Positions 46,142-55,233 of a stretch of 64,000 nt of DNA are shown here, piece after piece. A program made the translations under genes and the position numbers. The first letter of the stretch is position 1. Each line of letters opens with the position of its first letter. The stretch covers positions 6,572,001 to 6,636,000 of the forward strand of contig NZ_CP108488.1 in the NCBI RefSeq assembly GCF_035987325.1, given 5' to 3'. This stretch comes from Streptomyces sp. NBC_01244 (GTDB lineage: Bacteria > Actinomycetota > Actinomycetes > Streptomycetales > Streptomycetaceae). The notes beneath the pieces are model-generated. The model worked only from the letters and a program-made list of their open reading frames with translations. It ran no database searches and was not told the DNA's origin.

Positions 46142-46250
46142 CGGTCCGAGCACCGCACGGCGGTGGAACCCACCGCGCACCGCGGGGTCCGGGCAACGTA
46201 TGTGCGTCCCGTTCCCCGCGGCAGCGCCCGGTGCCGTCAACGGCAAGCCG

Positions 46251-48281
46251 CTAGGACCCCGAGATGCTCGGGGCGCCCGTCTCGATGTGGCCCGTGTAGC
46301 GGCGCGACCAGGTGCCGTCGGAGTCGGCGAGGACCGTGAAGTCGTACCAGCCGTTGTGGTAGGCGACGGCGTTGAAGTAGTCCTCGCGCGAGGAGTTCGC
46401 CGGCACCGTGTACGTCCACGGGCCGTCCGTGCGGTAGGCGTTCGCGCGGATGGTGAAGGTGACCGGCGAGGCCGAGGCGTTGGTCATCTTGAGGTAGAGC
46501 GCCGTCTTGCCGGTGCCCGGCTCCACCGCGAAGCGGGAGGCGACCTCGATCGACTTGCCCGCCTTCGACGCGTCGCCGATGAAGCGCCGCAGGAAGCGGT
46601 TCGGCCCGTACATCGAGATGTCGTACTTGCCGGAGCCGGAGCCCGTACCGATGTTGAAGTAGTCCGTCGACGTGGCGCCGACGTCCACCGTGTACTGCCA
46701 GGCGGCCGTGTCCCGGTGCTGGTGCGGGTGGATCGAGAAGTGCGCCGCCTGCTTCGCCTCGGCGCCCGCGTTCGTCATCGAGAACCAGGCGAGGATCTTG
46801 CCGCCCGACCCGAACTCGAATCGGTCCAGGTTCCCGTTGACCTGGTACGGAAGGGCTCGCGCGGGCCGGGTCCCGGCCTCCTGCACCGGCTGCGCGTTGT
46901 CCTGCGGCACCGGGTTGGGGAGCGGGCCGCAGGTGGCCTGGCCGATGACCTTGGCCGTGGAGGGGAGGCCGGCGGGAACCCCGTAGACCGGGTGCGCGAA
47001 GTCGAAGACGCCCGTCAGGTCGCCGGTGACCTTGCGGCGCCACGCGCTGATGTTCGGACAGTTCGCGGGGGTGCCGAGCGCGGCCGTCCACTTCTCCATG
47101 AAGCGCAGCACGGAGGTGTGGTCGAAGACCTCGGAGCTCACCCAGCCGCCGCGGGTCCACGGGGACATCACGATCATCGGGACGCGGAAGCCGAGCCCGA
47201 TCGGGACGCCGTCGATGTACTCGCCGGCGGTGCCGGGCGGGGCGACGGGCGGCGGGACGTGGTCGAAGAAGCCGTCGTTCTCGTCGTAGTTGAGGAAGAG
47301 GGCGGTGGAGTCGAAGACCTCCGGGTTCGCCGAGAGCGCGCGGTAGACCAGGTCCACGAAGTGCGCGCCGTCGCCGGGCGGGGCGTACGGGTGTTCGGAG
47401 AAGGCCTCGTTCGCCACCACCCAGGAGACCTGGGGGAGGGTGCCGGCGACGACGTCCGCGCGGATGGCGGCGGCGATGTCGTCGGGGGTGGAGCCGGTGA
47501 CCTTGGGGACGGAGCCCATGCCGCGGTCCCACAGGGGGTTGCCGGGGGCGGCGTCCGTGAACTTCTTGAAGTAGGCGAGGCCGTTGTCCCCGTAGTTGTC
47601 CTGGGCGTTCTGGTACACCTTCCAGCTCATGCCGGCCCGCTGGAGGGCCTCCGCGTACGTCTCCCAGGTCAGCCCGGACTCGTCGCCGCCGTCCTTGCTG
47701 CCCGCGTCGATCTTGCCGCTCCACAGGAAGGTGCGGTTGGGGCCGGTCGCGCTCAGGGTGGAGCAGAAGTAGGCGTCGCAGATCGTGTAGTTGTCGGCGA
47801 GGCCGTAGTGGAACGGGATGTCGCCGCGGTCGAGGTACCCGAGGGTGCGGGTGTTGCCGACGCCGGTGACGAAGTTGTCCATGCGGCCCTTGTTCCAGGC
47901 CGCGTGCTGCGAGGTCCAGCTGTGCGGGAGGTCGCCGTTGCACTGGGCGAGGGTCTCACCGTCGACGCCGCCCACCGGCGGGGTGGAGCTGAGCTTCCAC
48001 GGGTACTGCCGGCCGCCCCAGTTGGGCTGGTTGAACATGCCCCAGCCGCCCGGGATGTTGCCGGCCGCGCGGTCGCCGAAACCGCGGACACCCTTCAGCT
48101 TGCCGAAGTAGTGGTCGAAGCTGCGGTTCTCCTGCATCAGGATCACCACGTGCTTCACGTCGGTGATCGTGCCGGACGCGGTGGCCGCGGCCGCCGAGGT
48201 CGGCGCGATCGCGGGCAGGGTCGCCCCTGCCATCAGCCCGGCGCCGATTCCCACGAATCCTCTGCGGCTGATAGGTGTCAC
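46251..48281 (-). CDS. Phosphocholine-type phospholipase C, Tat-exported
   Basis: 676 residues from ATG 48281. The N terminus has a twin-arginine signal, SRRGFVGIGAGLMAGATLPA, so folded export is likely. The catalytic domain follows the phosphoesterase family: VKHVVILMQENRSFDHYFG (metal-binding Glu-Asn and Asp-His), FLNYDENDGFFDHVPPP and GFRVPMIVMSPW. Two C-terminal beta-sandwich repeats (HFSIHPHQHRD, then TYTVPANSSREDYF) are the DUF756-type domains of non-haemolytic phospholipase C. It cleaves phosphatidylcholine-type lipids outside the cell. The region upstream holds GTGCC-CCGCT-GGCAC at 48304-48318, a possible operator. Confidence 0.95.
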   Translation of the reverse strand: MTPISRRGFVGIGAGLMAGATLPAIAPTSAAAATASGTITDVKHVVILMQENRSFDHYFGKLKGVRGFGDRAAGNIPGGWGMFNQPNWGGRQYPWKLSSTPPVGGVDGETLAQCNGDLPHSWTSQHAAWNKGRMDNFVTGVGNTRTLGYLDRGDIPFHYGLADNYTICDAYFCSTLSATGPNRTFLWSGKIDAGSKDGGDESGLTWETYAEALQRAGMSWKVYQNAQDNYGDNGLAYFKKFTDAAPGNPLWDRGMGSVPKVTGSTPDDIAAAIRADVVAGTLPQVSWVVANEAFSEHPYAPPGDGAHFVDLVYRALSANPEVFDSTALFLNYDENDGFFDHVPPPVAPPGTAGEYIDGVPIGLGFRVPMIVMSPWTRGGWVSSEVFDHTSVLRFMEKWTAALGTPANCPNISAWRRKVTGDLTGVFDFAHPVYGVPAGLPSTAKVIGQATCGPLPNPVPQDNAQPVQEAGTRPARALPYQVNGNLDRFEFGSGGKILAWFSMTNAGAEAKQAAHFSIHPHQHRDTAAWQYTVDVGATSTDYFNIGTGSGSGKYDISMYGPNRFLRRFIGDASKAGKSIEVASRFAVEPGTGKTALYLKMTNASASPVTFTIRANAYRTDGPWTYTVPANSSREDYFNAVAYHNGWYDFTVLADSDGTWSRRYTGHIETGAPSISGS

Positions 48282-48400
48282 TGGCTGCTCGCCTCCAACT
48301 CAAGTGCCCCGCTGGCACATTGACGGCAAGAGTGGCGGTAGCCGCGCCAAAGGTCTACATCCGTGCGGTAAGAAGTCGGTGAACATCGGGATAGCTGGAT

Positions 48401-49432
48401 TCAGACATCGACGCGTACGAGCATTTTTCCCAGATTGTCGCCCCGGAGCATGCCCCGGAAAGCGTCCACCGTGTGATCAAACCCCTGGACAACGGTGGTG
48501 TCGGTGCCGATCCGGCCGCTGCGCAGATGAGGGACGAGGAAGTCCTCCAGCTCGTCCTGCAGATTGGTGTGATTGCGAACCAATACCCCTTCCAGGCGCA
48601 GAGACTTGTGTACGACCTCGAAGAGATTGCGGGGCGCGGCGGGGGAGCGGTCGCCGTTGTACATCGAGATCCCGCCGACCCAGGCGATCCGTCCGTACTC
48701 GCGCAGCACGTCGATGGCCCCCTCCAGGTGGTCCCCGCCGACGTTGTCCACGTAGACGTCGATGCCGCCCCCGGTGGCGGCCGCGGCCTGCGCGAGCTGC
48801 TCGCCGACCGGCCCGTCGTGGTAGTCGAAGGCCGCGTCGAAGCCGAGGACCCCGGTGAGGTGGCGGACCTTCGCCGCCGAACCGGCGCTGCCGATGATCC
48901 GGCGGGCGCCGAGCAGCCGGGCGATGTGCCCGGTGGCCGTGCCGACCCCGCCCGCCGCGGCCGAGACGAAGAGGTCCTCGCCCTCGCGCAGGGCCGCGGT
49001 GCGGGTCAGGGCGGCGTACGCGGTCAGGCCGGTGCCGCCGAGGATGGAGAGGTACGCCTCCAGCGGGACGCCCTCGTGGCCGCGCAGCTTGCGGGTGCCG
49101 CCGGCGCCCAGGGTGACGAGGGCGTGGGTGCGCCAGCCCTCGCGGTGGAAGACCAGGTCGCCCTCCGCGAGGCCCGGGTCGCGCGAGGCGAGGACCCGGC
49201 CCACCGAGCGCCCTTCCAGCGGGGTGCCGAGTGCGAAGCCGTCCTCGCCGCCGTCCATCAGTCCGCGGTGGTACGGGTCCACCGACAGCAGCAGGTTCTC
49301 CACCAGGGTGGTGCCGGGCCCCGGCTCGGGGACGGGGCTTTGGACGTAGGCGAAGTCGGAGGCGGCGGGGAAGCCGGCCGGCCGGGCGATCTGGTGGACG
49401 GCGTAAGCGGTGCCGGTGCTGTTCGTGGTCAT
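48401..49432 (-). CDS. NADP-dependent MDR oxidoreductase (CurA-like)
   Basis: 343 residues from ATG 49432. These enzymes reduce activated double bonds, such as curcumin or leukotriene-B4-like substrates, with NADPH. Visible: LLLSVDPYHRGLMD near the N terminus, SILGGTGLTAYAALTR, the cofactor loop VSAAAGGVGTATGHIARLLG, GFDAAFDYHDG and VDVYVDNVGGDHLEGAIDV, all family marks. Divergent from a LysR regulator with a dyad between, so the regulator probably controls it. Confidence 0.93.
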   Translation of the reverse strand: MTTNSTGTAYAVHQIARPAGFPAASDFAYVQSPVPEPGPGTTLVENLLLSVDPYHRGLMDGGEDGFALGTPLEGRSVGRVLASRDPGLAEGDLVFHREGWRTHALVTLGAGGTRKLRGHEGVPLEAYLSILGGTGLTAYAALTRTAALREGEDLFVSAAAGGVGTATGHIARLLGARRIIGSAGSAAKVRHLTGVLGFDAAFDYHDGPVGEQLAQAAAATGGGIDVYVDNVGGDHLEGAIDVLREYGRIAWVGGISMYNGDRSPAAPRNLFEVVHKSLRLEGVLVRNHTNLQDELEDFLVPHLRSGRIGTDTTVVQGFDHTVDAFRGMLRGDNLGKMLVRVDV

Positions 49433-49480
49433 GGCGAGGACGCTAGGAGGGAATCGCCGAGCCGGGCAGGGGGTTTGGCT

Positions 49481-49503
49481 CATGGAAGCCACACGTCCAT
49501 GAA
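49481..49503. promoter_or_regulatory. Dyad operator between oxidoreductase and lysR
   Basis: TCATGGA (49481-49487) and TCCATGA (49497-49503) are perfect inverted arms around a 9-bp spacer, 23 bp in all. The size fits a LysR-type recognition site placed for control of both divergent genes. Confidence 0.6.
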
Positions 49504-49532
49504 TGACGCTCATAGAACGAGGTGAGGCCCCC

Positions 49533-50414
49533 GTGGCCGAGCTCCTCCCGCAGGAACTGCGGGTGCTGGTGGCCGTCGCCGAGAGCGGCGGCTTCTCCTC
49601 CGCGGCCGTCTCGCTCGGCCTCACCCAGTCGGCCGTCTCGCACTCGGTGCGCGGCAGCGAGGCCAAGCTCGGCGCGGTGCTCTTCGAGCGCGGCCGGACC
49701 GGCGCCTCGCCCACCCCGGCGGGGGAGCGGGCCGTCGGGCACGCCCGCCGGATCCTGCGGCTCTACGAGGTCATGGGCTCGGAGGCGCGCGGCGCGGGCC
49801 GGGCCGCGGACCCGGCGGCACTGGACGGCGTGCTGCGGATCGCCGCGTTCCGCAGCGCGGCCCTGCACCTGCTGCCCCCCGTCCTGGAGCGACTCACCGC
49901 CCGCCACCCGGGGCTGCGCCCCGAGGTCCGGGTGGTGCGCGAGCTCGGCGCCGGTGCGGCCGGGGAGGTGGCCGCGGGCCGTGCGGACCTCGGCATCGCG
50001 ACGCTGGGCGTTGCGCGGGGCCTGCCGCCCGGTCTGCTGAGCGGGATGCTCGTGGAGGAGGCGTACGCCCTGGTGCACCCGGCGGGACATCCCGATCCGA
50101 GGGCGCTGCCCCTGATGGACTGGGACGAGAACTGCGGCTCCCACACCCGCACGTGGTGGCTGGCGCAGGACTGGATCCCGCGAGCGACCGTCAAGGCGGA
50201 GGACGACGCGATGGTGCTGACCATGGTCGGCCGGGGGCTCGGTATGGCGATCATGCCCGAGCTGTCCCTCCGGGAGGTGACCGGAGCCGTCGAGGTCACC
50301 GGTTTGGGTCCGCAGGGGCCGGTGAGGCGCGTGGGGTACGTCACCACACCGGAATCCGCCGCCACTCTCGCCGTACGGGCTCTGATCAGGGAACTTCGCA
50401 CCGCAAGCGGCTGA
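49533..50414 (+). CDS. LysR family regulator
   Basis: 293 residues from GTG 49533, with GAGGTGAGG upstream; an ATG at 49503 would add 10 residues. The N-terminal helix-turn-helix reads LRVLVAVAESGGFSSAAVSL, then TQSAVSHSVRGSEAKLGAVL, with the usual FERG turn. The C-terminal part is the periplasmic-binding-like effector domain (LRIAAFRSAALHLLPPVLER, then LGMAIMPELSLREV). The neighbouring divergent oxidoreductase is the likely target. Confidence 0.92.
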   Translation: MAELLPQELRVLVAVAESGGFSSAAVSLGLTQSAVSHSVRGSEAKLGAVLFERGRTGASPTPAGERAVGHARRILRLYEVMGSEARGAGRAADPAALDGVLRIAAFRSAALHLLPPVLERLTARHPGLRPEVRVVRELGAGAAGEVAAGRADLGIATLGVARGLPPGLLSGMLVEEAYALVHPAGHPDPRALPLMDWDENCGSHTRTWWLAQDWIPRATVKAEDDAMVLTMVGRGLGMAIMPELSLREVTGAVEVTGLGPQGPVRRVGYVTTPESAATLAVRALIRELRTASG

Positions 50415-50674
50415 AACCGGAGCCTGGAAAGGAGACTTCCGGGAGGTTTCGCGTCTCAGATAGTAGGAAGTCCGAGTAATTGCGGAGACATACAGCGGGA
50501 GCTGGCCTACGTTGTAGAAGCCGAACGTCTCGCCGATCCGGCGAATGGCGGTCGAGAGCGCGCGCCCCATGGCAGGCAACCCCTGCCGCGCACCGCTCCC
50601 CGCCTCTTCCGGCGCCTTGAAGGAACCCCTCATCCGTGGCCCCGCCACGCCGTGATCTCAAGGAGTCGATCACC
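50415..50674. other. Non-coding region of lower GC upstream of the leuB segment
   Basis: No gene is supported. The first 100 bp are poorer in GC than the surroundings and contain GACTTCC and GGAAGTC as inverted 7-bp arms about 25 bp apart. A minus-strand frame here has poor codon bias and continues as a shadow into lysR. It may be a promoter or a structured RNA leader for the small gene at 50675. Confidence 0.45.
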
Positions 50675-50809
50675 ATGACGCACACCCCCTCCACCACCGC
50701 CCGCCGCGTCCGCCGCTCCGCCGCCGCCGACGCCGACCGCAAGAACGCCGCCGCCGCCCTCCAGCGCGCGCTGGACCGCCGCGACAACGGCGGCTCGACC
50801 GGTCACTGA
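50675..50809 (+). CDS. Small basic protein, 44 residues
   Basis: ATG 50675 has AAGGAG at 50660-50665. The product is Ala/Arg-rich and helix-prone, with STTARRVRRSAAADADRKNA and AALQRALDRRDNG. It is too short for a family call. Placement just before the leuB operator suggests a small accessory gene or a translated leader. Codon bias matches real Streptomyces genes. Confidence 0.6.
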   Translation: MTHTPSTTARRVRRSAAADADRKNAAAALQRALDRRDNGGSTGH

Positions 50810-50880
50810 CCGCCGGGGACCAGCCCGCCGGCCCCCTGCGGGCCCGGCCCCTGACCTGCCGCTGAGCGTTCCCCGGCCCG

Positions 50881-50917
50881 AGACATATTGCGTCCGCATC
50901 GTGGACGCAATATGTCT
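50881..50917. promoter_or_regulatory. Perfect 15-bp-arm palindrome upstream of leuB
   Basis: AGACATATTGCGTCC and GGACGCAATATGTCT are exact inverted arms around a 7-nt spacer. The centre is 48 bp before the leuB ATG. It is far better conserved and less GC-rich than its surroundings, as expected of an operator. A branched-chain regulator such as NdgR (IclR family, known to bind near leu genes) is a candidate by analogy only. Confidence 0.8.
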
Positions 50918-50947
50918 GAGGGGTGGGACAAGGAGTACGGTTCCACC

Positions 50948-51988
50948 ATGTCGACCAGCATCAATCTCGCAGTGATCCCCGGTGATGGCATCGGCCAGGA
51001 AGTCGTGGCGCAGGGCCTCAAGGTCCTTACCGCGGTCCTGCCCCAGGATGTGAAGCTGGAGACCAAGGAATACGACCTCGGCGCCCAGCGCTGGCACCGC
51101 ACCGGTGAAACCCTCCCGGACGCGGAGCTCGAGGCCCTCAAGCACCACGACGCGATCCTGCTGGGCGCCATCGGCGACCCCTCGGTCCCGTCGGGCGTCC
51201 TGGAGCGCGGTCTGCTGCTGAAGCTCCGCTTCGCCTTCGACCACTTCATCAACCTGCGCCCGTCGAAGCTCTTCCCCAACACGGCCACCCCGCTCGCCGG
51301 CCGTCCGGAGATCGACTTCGTCGTGGTCCGCGAGGGCACCGAAGGCCCGTACACCGGCAACGGCGGCAGCCTGCGCACCGGCACCCCGGCCGAGGTGGCC
51401 ACCGAGGTCAGCCTCAACACGGCCTACGGCGTCGAGCGCGTGGTCCGTGACGCGTACGAGCGTGCCAACGGCCGCCCGCGCAAGAAGCTGACGCTGGTCC
51501 ACAAGAACAACGTCCTCGTCTACGCCGGTCACCTGTGGAAGAACATCTTCGACAAGGTCGGCCAGGAGTACCCCGAGGTCACCACCGACTACCTGCACGT
51601 CGACGCCGCGACGATCTTCTTCGTCACCCAGCCGGAGCGCTTCGACGTCATCGTCACGGACAACCTCTTCGGTGACATCCTCACCGACCTGGCCGCCGCC
51701 GTGACCGGCGGAATCGGCCTGGCCGCCTCGGGCAACATCAACCCGACCGGCGCCTTCCCGTCCATGTTCGAGCCCGTCCACGGCTCCGCCCCGGACATCG
51801 CGGGCACCGGCAAGGCCGACCCGACCGCGACGATCCTCTCGGTCGCCCTCCTGCTGCGCCACCTCGGCTACGAGGCCCAGGCCGTCCGCATCGAGGACGC
51901 GGTCTCCGCCGACCTGGCCGAGCGCGACGGCACCTTCCGCTCCACCGACGCCATCGGCGACGCCCTCGCCGCGCGAGTAGCCGGCTGA
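50948..51988 (+). CDS. leuB: 3-isopropylmalate dehydrogenase
   Basis: 346 residues from ATG 50948, after AAGGAG. An upstream in-frame ATG at 50912 lies inside the palindrome and is not preferred. LeuB oxidises and decarboxylates 3-isopropylmalate to 2-ketoisocaproate with NAD and Mg. Family marks: [61 protein letters not shown] and [40 protein letters not shown]. This is the short actinobacterial type with VHKNNVL, a lysine and Asn at the substrate loop. Confidence 0.96.
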   Translation: MSTSINLAVIPGDGIGQEVVAQGLKVLTAVLPQDVKLETKEYDLGAQRWHRTGETLPDAELEALKHHDAILLGAIGDPSVPSGVLERGLLLKLRFAFDHFINLRPSKLFPNTATPLAGRPEIDFVVVREGTEGPYTGNGGSLRTGTPAEVATEVSLNTAYGVERVVRDAYERANGRPRKKLTLVHKNNVLVYAGHLWKNIFDKVGQEYPEVTTDYLHVDAATIFFVTQPERFDVIVTDNLFGDILTDLAAAVTGGIGLAASGNINPTGAFPSMFEPVHGSAPDIAGTGKADPTATILSVALLLRHLGYEAQAVRIEDAVSADLAERDGTFRSTDAIGDALAARVAG

Positions 51989-52010
51989 CCCGGTAGCCCC
52001 ACCTTCAGGA

Positions 52011-52047
52011 AGCCGCCGGGTCGCGACCACCGCACCCGGCGGCTTTT
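52011..52047 (+). terminator. Terminator after leuB
   Basis: AGCCGCCGGGT pairs perfectly with ACCCGGCGGCT around a 12-nt loop, followed by TTT, 23 bp after the leuB stop. Confidence 0.9.
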
Positions 52048-52219
52048 CCTGTGCGGCCCCGGGTGCCACCATCTCCCCTGGGCCGCATTCACCCCGTTTC
52101 ACCGAAGCCTCCTCCCGCGCGATAATCGAACGCGAGGCCGCGGAATACGGGGAAGCTCGGACGTCCTAGTACGTCGTGAGCGCGGTCCGCCCTACAAAAC
52201 CGGTGAAGGACAAGCACTC

Positions 52220-53308
52220 ATGACGACGACGCCCACGATCGAGCTGAAGCCCTCCTCGAACCCCCTGTCCGCCGCGGAGCGCGACGCGATCCTGACGAGC
52301 CCCGGCTTCGGCCGCCACTTCACCGACCACATGGTGACGGTCAAGTGGACCGAGGGCCGCGGCTGGCACGACGCCGAGCTGGTCCCGTACGCGCCGCTGT
52401 CGATGGACCCGGCGAACATGACCCTGCACTACGCGCAGACGATCTTCGAGGGGCTCAAGGCGTACAAGCAGCCCGACGGCACCGTCGCCACCTTCCGTCC
52501 GCAGGCCAACGCAGAGCGCTTCCAGTCCTCCGCCCGCCGGATGGCGATGCCGGAGCTGCCGGCCGAGCTGTTCATCGCCGCCTGTGACGCGCTCATCAAG
52601 CAGGACCGCGCCTGGGTGCCGGACTCCGGCGAGGCCTCGCTCTACCTGCGGCCCTTCATGTTCGCCACCGAGGTCGGTCTCGGTGTCCGCCCGGCGAACG
52701 AGTTCCTCTTCATCGTGATCGCCTCGCCCGCCGGCGCCTACTTCCCCGGGGGCGTCAAGCCCGTCTCCGTCTGGCTCTCCGAGGAGTACGTCCGCGCCGC
52801 CAAGGGCGGCACCGGCGCGGCCAAGACCGGCGGCAACTACGCGGCGTCGCTCGTCGCGCAGGCCCAGGCCGCCGAGCACGGCTGCGACCAGGTGGTCTGG
52901 CTCGACGCCGTCGAGCACCGCTGGATCGAGGAGATGGGCGGGATGAACCTGTACTTCGTGTACGGCGACCGGATCGTCACCCCCGAGCTCACCGGCTCGC
53001 TCCTCCCCGGCATCACCCGCGACTCCCTCCTCACCATCGCCCGCGACCTCGGCTACACGGCCGAGGAGGGCCGCATCACCACCGAGGACTGGAAGCGCGA
53101 CAACGAGAACGGCACCCTGACCGAGGTCTTCGCCTGCGGCACGGCCGCCGTGATCACCCCGGTCGGCTCCGTCAAGTCGGAGCGCGCCAACTGGACCCAG
53201 GGCGACGGCGAGCCCGGCGAGGTCACCATGAAGCTCCGCAAGGCCCTCCTGGACCTCCAGACCGGCCACAAGGCCGACACCCACGGCTGGATGCACCCGC
53301 TCGGCTAG
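52220..53308 (+). CDS. ilvE: Branched-chain amino acid aminotransferase
   Basis: 362 residues from ATG 52220. It transfers the amino group between glutamate and the keto acids of Val, Leu and Ile, using PLP. The fold IV signs are clear: [57 protein letters not shown] with the PLP-binding Lys of the KxGGNYA motif, and [17 protein letters not shown]. Length and order match the class with about 360 residues. Last step of the pathway encoded around it. Confidence 0.97.
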   Translation: MTTTPTIELKPSSNPLSAAERDAILTSPGFGRHFTDHMVTVKWTEGRGWHDAELVPYAPLSMDPANMTLHYAQTIFEGLKAYKQPDGTVATFRPQANAERFQSSARRMAMPELPAELFIAACDALIKQDRAWVPDSGEASLYLRPFMFATEVGLGVRPANEFLFIVIASPAGAYFPGGVKPVSVWLSEEYVRAAKGGTGAAKTGGNYAASLVAQAQAAEHGCDQVVWLDAVEHRWIEEMGGMNLYFVYGDRIVTPELTGSLLPGITRDSLLTIARDLGYTAEEGRITTEDWKRDNENGTLTEVFACGTAAVITPVGSVKSERANWTQGDGEPGEVTMKLRKALLDLQTGHKADTHGWMHPLG

Positions 53309-53326
53309 TCCGTCCTGCCCCGAACG

Positions 53327-53369
53327 GCCCGAAGGCCCCCCGTGCGATACGCGGGGGGCCTTCGGGTTT
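53327..53369 (+). terminator. Terminator after ilvE
   Basis: CCCGAAGGCCCCCCG pairs perfectly with CGGGGGGCCTTCGGG, then four T. The minus-strand small gene that follows ends 31 bp away. Confidence 0.92.
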
Positions 53370-53400
53370 TCGGATGTGAGGGGCGGCGGGAGGCGGGTGG

Positions 53401-53553
53401 TCAGCCCTTCTCGTCTTCCTCGCCCTCGCGCTTCTTCTTGCGCTCCTGGTTCGTCCCCTCCGGGCCGAGGCCCACCAGGGCGTCACCGAAGGCGTAGGCC
53501 AGGCCCGCGACTCCCTTGACGATTTTTCCCGCCACGTATGCGAGTTCTTCCAC
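53401..53553 (-). CDS. Small protein with basic tail, 50 residues
   Basis: GTG 53553 has GGGGAGG 4 nt upstream; the stop is at 53401-53403. The N-terminal half, EELAYVAGKIVKGVAGLAYA, is amphipathic and might associate with the membrane. The tail, NQERKKKREGEEDEKG, is highly charged. It is downstream of the permease gene on the same strand, with about 90 bp between. Function unknown. Confidence 0.6.
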   Translation of the reverse strand: MEELAYVAGKIVKGVAGLAYAFGDALVGLGPEGTNQERKKKREGEEDEKG

Positions 53554-53646
53554 GACGCCTCCCCGTGTCGTTGGTGGCGACCGTGTCCTGTGCGGCCACC
53601 GCTGTACCGGTAGACGCCACCGCGGGCCGAACGGTTGATCGCCGGC

Positions 53647-55068
53647 TCAGGCGGCCACGGGCTCCTCGACGGCCTCCGCTGCCGGGGCGGGGGCCGTGCG
53701 GGCGGTCAGGGCCGCGTAGACCAGGCCGCCGGTCAGGCCGGAGAGGACGAAGGAGCAGTCCACGCCGCCGGTCAGGGCCAGCAGCGGGCCCTCGTAGAAC
53801 GGGGTGGTCACGGCGAGCAGGCCGACGCCCGCGCCGACGGCCCAGGAGAGGGTGGCGGGGATGTTCCAGCCGCCGCGGAACCAGTAGACGCCGCCCTTGG
53901 CGCGCCGGTTGAACACCTGGAGGGCCTCGGCGTCGTAGTGCCCGCGGCAGCGGACGTAGCCGATGAGGGTGATCACGGCCCACGGGGTGCCGATCGCGGT
54001 CAGCAGCAGCACGAACGAGGTCATCGCGGCCTGGACGTCCCACTCGAAGGAGCCGACGAACACGAACGCGGTGGCCACGACGGCGGCGATCACGGTGGCC
54101 GTGGTACGGGTGGCCTTGGGGACGATGGCGTCGAGGTCGAGGCCCATGGAGTAGAGCATCAGCCCGGCGTTGCCGACCGATCCGGCTCCGGCCGCGACCA
54201 GCAGCGGAACCAAATACCAGAACGGCGCGGCGTCGACCAGCGGACCGGCGTACTCGGCGCCCGCCCGGGCGGCGAGCGCGGTGTAGGTGCCGAAGAGCTG
54301 CGGGATCAGCAGCCCGATGAGCAGGCCGAGCCCGGTGGACCAGAGCACCTTGCGGGAGCTGTGCCTGCGCGGGGAGATGTAGCGGGTGTAGTCGCCGAGC
54401 AGGGTGATGAAGGCGACGGGCCCGCTGAGCCCGGCCGCGACGGCGGCGAGCAGCCAGGTCGGCCAGAAGGAGCCGAGCAGGTACGCGGTGTCGGGCGGGG
54501 CGGCGCTGGTGAAGTCGGGGGCGTAGGCGAACACGCCGACGGCCAGCAGCAGCACCATGCCGATGGAGAGCACCTTGCTCATGCGCAGCAGCAGCCGGTA
54601 GCCGAAGACGGCCGCCACCACGGTGCACGCGGCGAGCACGCCGTACATCACGGCACGGGAGAGGCCGGTGTCAGGCAGCCCGGTGAGCCGGGACAGGGCG
54701 CCGACCATCACGTCGCCGCCTATCCACAGGGTCAGCGCGGTGTAGCCGAGGGAGAGCAGCAGGCCGACCACCGAGCCGACGAGCCGGCCGCGGACACCGA
54801 ACTGGGCGCCGCTGGAGGTGGACAGGTTGGTCCCCGTGCGCAGGGAGACGAGCGCCAGCGGCGCGGTGAAGGCGATGCCGACGAGGGTGCCGGTCACGAT
54901 GGCGGTGACCGACGGCCACAGACCCAGTCCGAAGGACGGGGGCAGCCAGCCGAAGACGATCACACCGAGGCAGAGATTGGAGCCGAGGAGGATCGACATC
55001 AGGTCACGGGGACCGCTGGTCCGTTCCTCCTCCGGGATGGTGTCGACTCCGCGCTGTTCGATGGGCAT
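53647..55068 (-). CDS. NCS1-type purine/cytosine permease family transporter
   Basis: 473 residues from ATG 55068 with GGGAG upstream. Twelve hydrophobic segments are visible. The NCS1 signs are the N-terminal RGVDTIPEEERTSGPRDL, the first TM ILLGSNLCLGVIVFGWLPPS, SSGAQFGVRGRLVGSVVGLL, LLGDYTRYISPR and the late helices. NCS1 carriers import purines, pyrimidines, allantoin or hydantoins with Na or H. The divergent urease-like genes suggest a nitrogen-rich substrate such as allantoin or a purine. Confidence 0.9.
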   Translation of the reverse strand: MPIEQRGVDTIPEEERTSGPRDLMSILLGSNLCLGVIVFGWLPPSFGLGLWPSVTAIVTGTLVGIAFTAPLALVSLRTGTNLSTSSGAQFGVRGRLVGSVVGLLLSLGYTALTLWIGGDVMVGALSRLTGLPDTGLSRAVMYGVLAACTVVAAVFGYRLLLRMSKVLSIGMVLLLAVGVFAYAPDFTSAAPPDTAYLLGSFWPTWLLAAVAAGLSGPVAFITLLGDYTRYISPRRHSSRKVLWSTGLGLLIGLLIPQLFGTYTALAARAGAEYAGPLVDAAPFWYLVPLLVAAGAGSVGNAGLMLYSMGLDLDAIVPKATRTTATVIAAVVATAFVFVGSFEWDVQAAMTSFVLLLTAIGTPWAVITLIGYVRCRGHYDAEALQVFNRRAKGGVYWFRGGWNIPATLSWAVGAGVGLLAVTTPFYEGPLLALTGGVDCSFVLSGLTGGLVYAALTARTAPAPAAEAVEEPVAA

Positions 55069-55119
55069 GGGGGGACTCCCTTGGCAGGGCGGGGGGTGGC
55101 AATGCGGTGCATGCAATGT

Positions 55120-55134
55120 TTGAGCGACACTCAA
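55120..55134. promoter_or_regulatory. Operator-like dyad TTGAG-N5-CTCAA
   Basis: Perfect 5-bp arms with a 5-bp spacer, 52 bp before the permease start. The spacing is the same as in the dyad at 55187-55205, and both share GAG-N5-CTC. One regulator may bind both. Confidence 0.55.
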
Positions 55135-55186
55135 TGTGACCTAAGCCTTGGTCTCAGGTCAATGCTTCATTGCGTGAAAATGAAGA

Positions 55187-55205
55187 GTTAGAGTGATGCT
55201 CTAAC
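55187..55205. promoter_or_regulatory. Operator-like dyad GTTAGAG-N5-CTCTAAC
   Basis: Perfect 7-bp arms around TGATG, 29 bp before the GTG of the urease gamma-beta gene. It could overlap the urease promoter. The TetR gene at 58819 or a GntR-type protein elsewhere are candidates for binding. Confidence 0.6.
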
Positions 55206-55233
55206 CCATCGACTCAAAGGGTGGTGGATCGGC

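Noticed and set aside
49443..50648. 401-codon minus-strand frame before leuB
   Set aside because: Only about 60 codons lie outside lysR, and these have low third-position GC. The rest is a lysR shadow.
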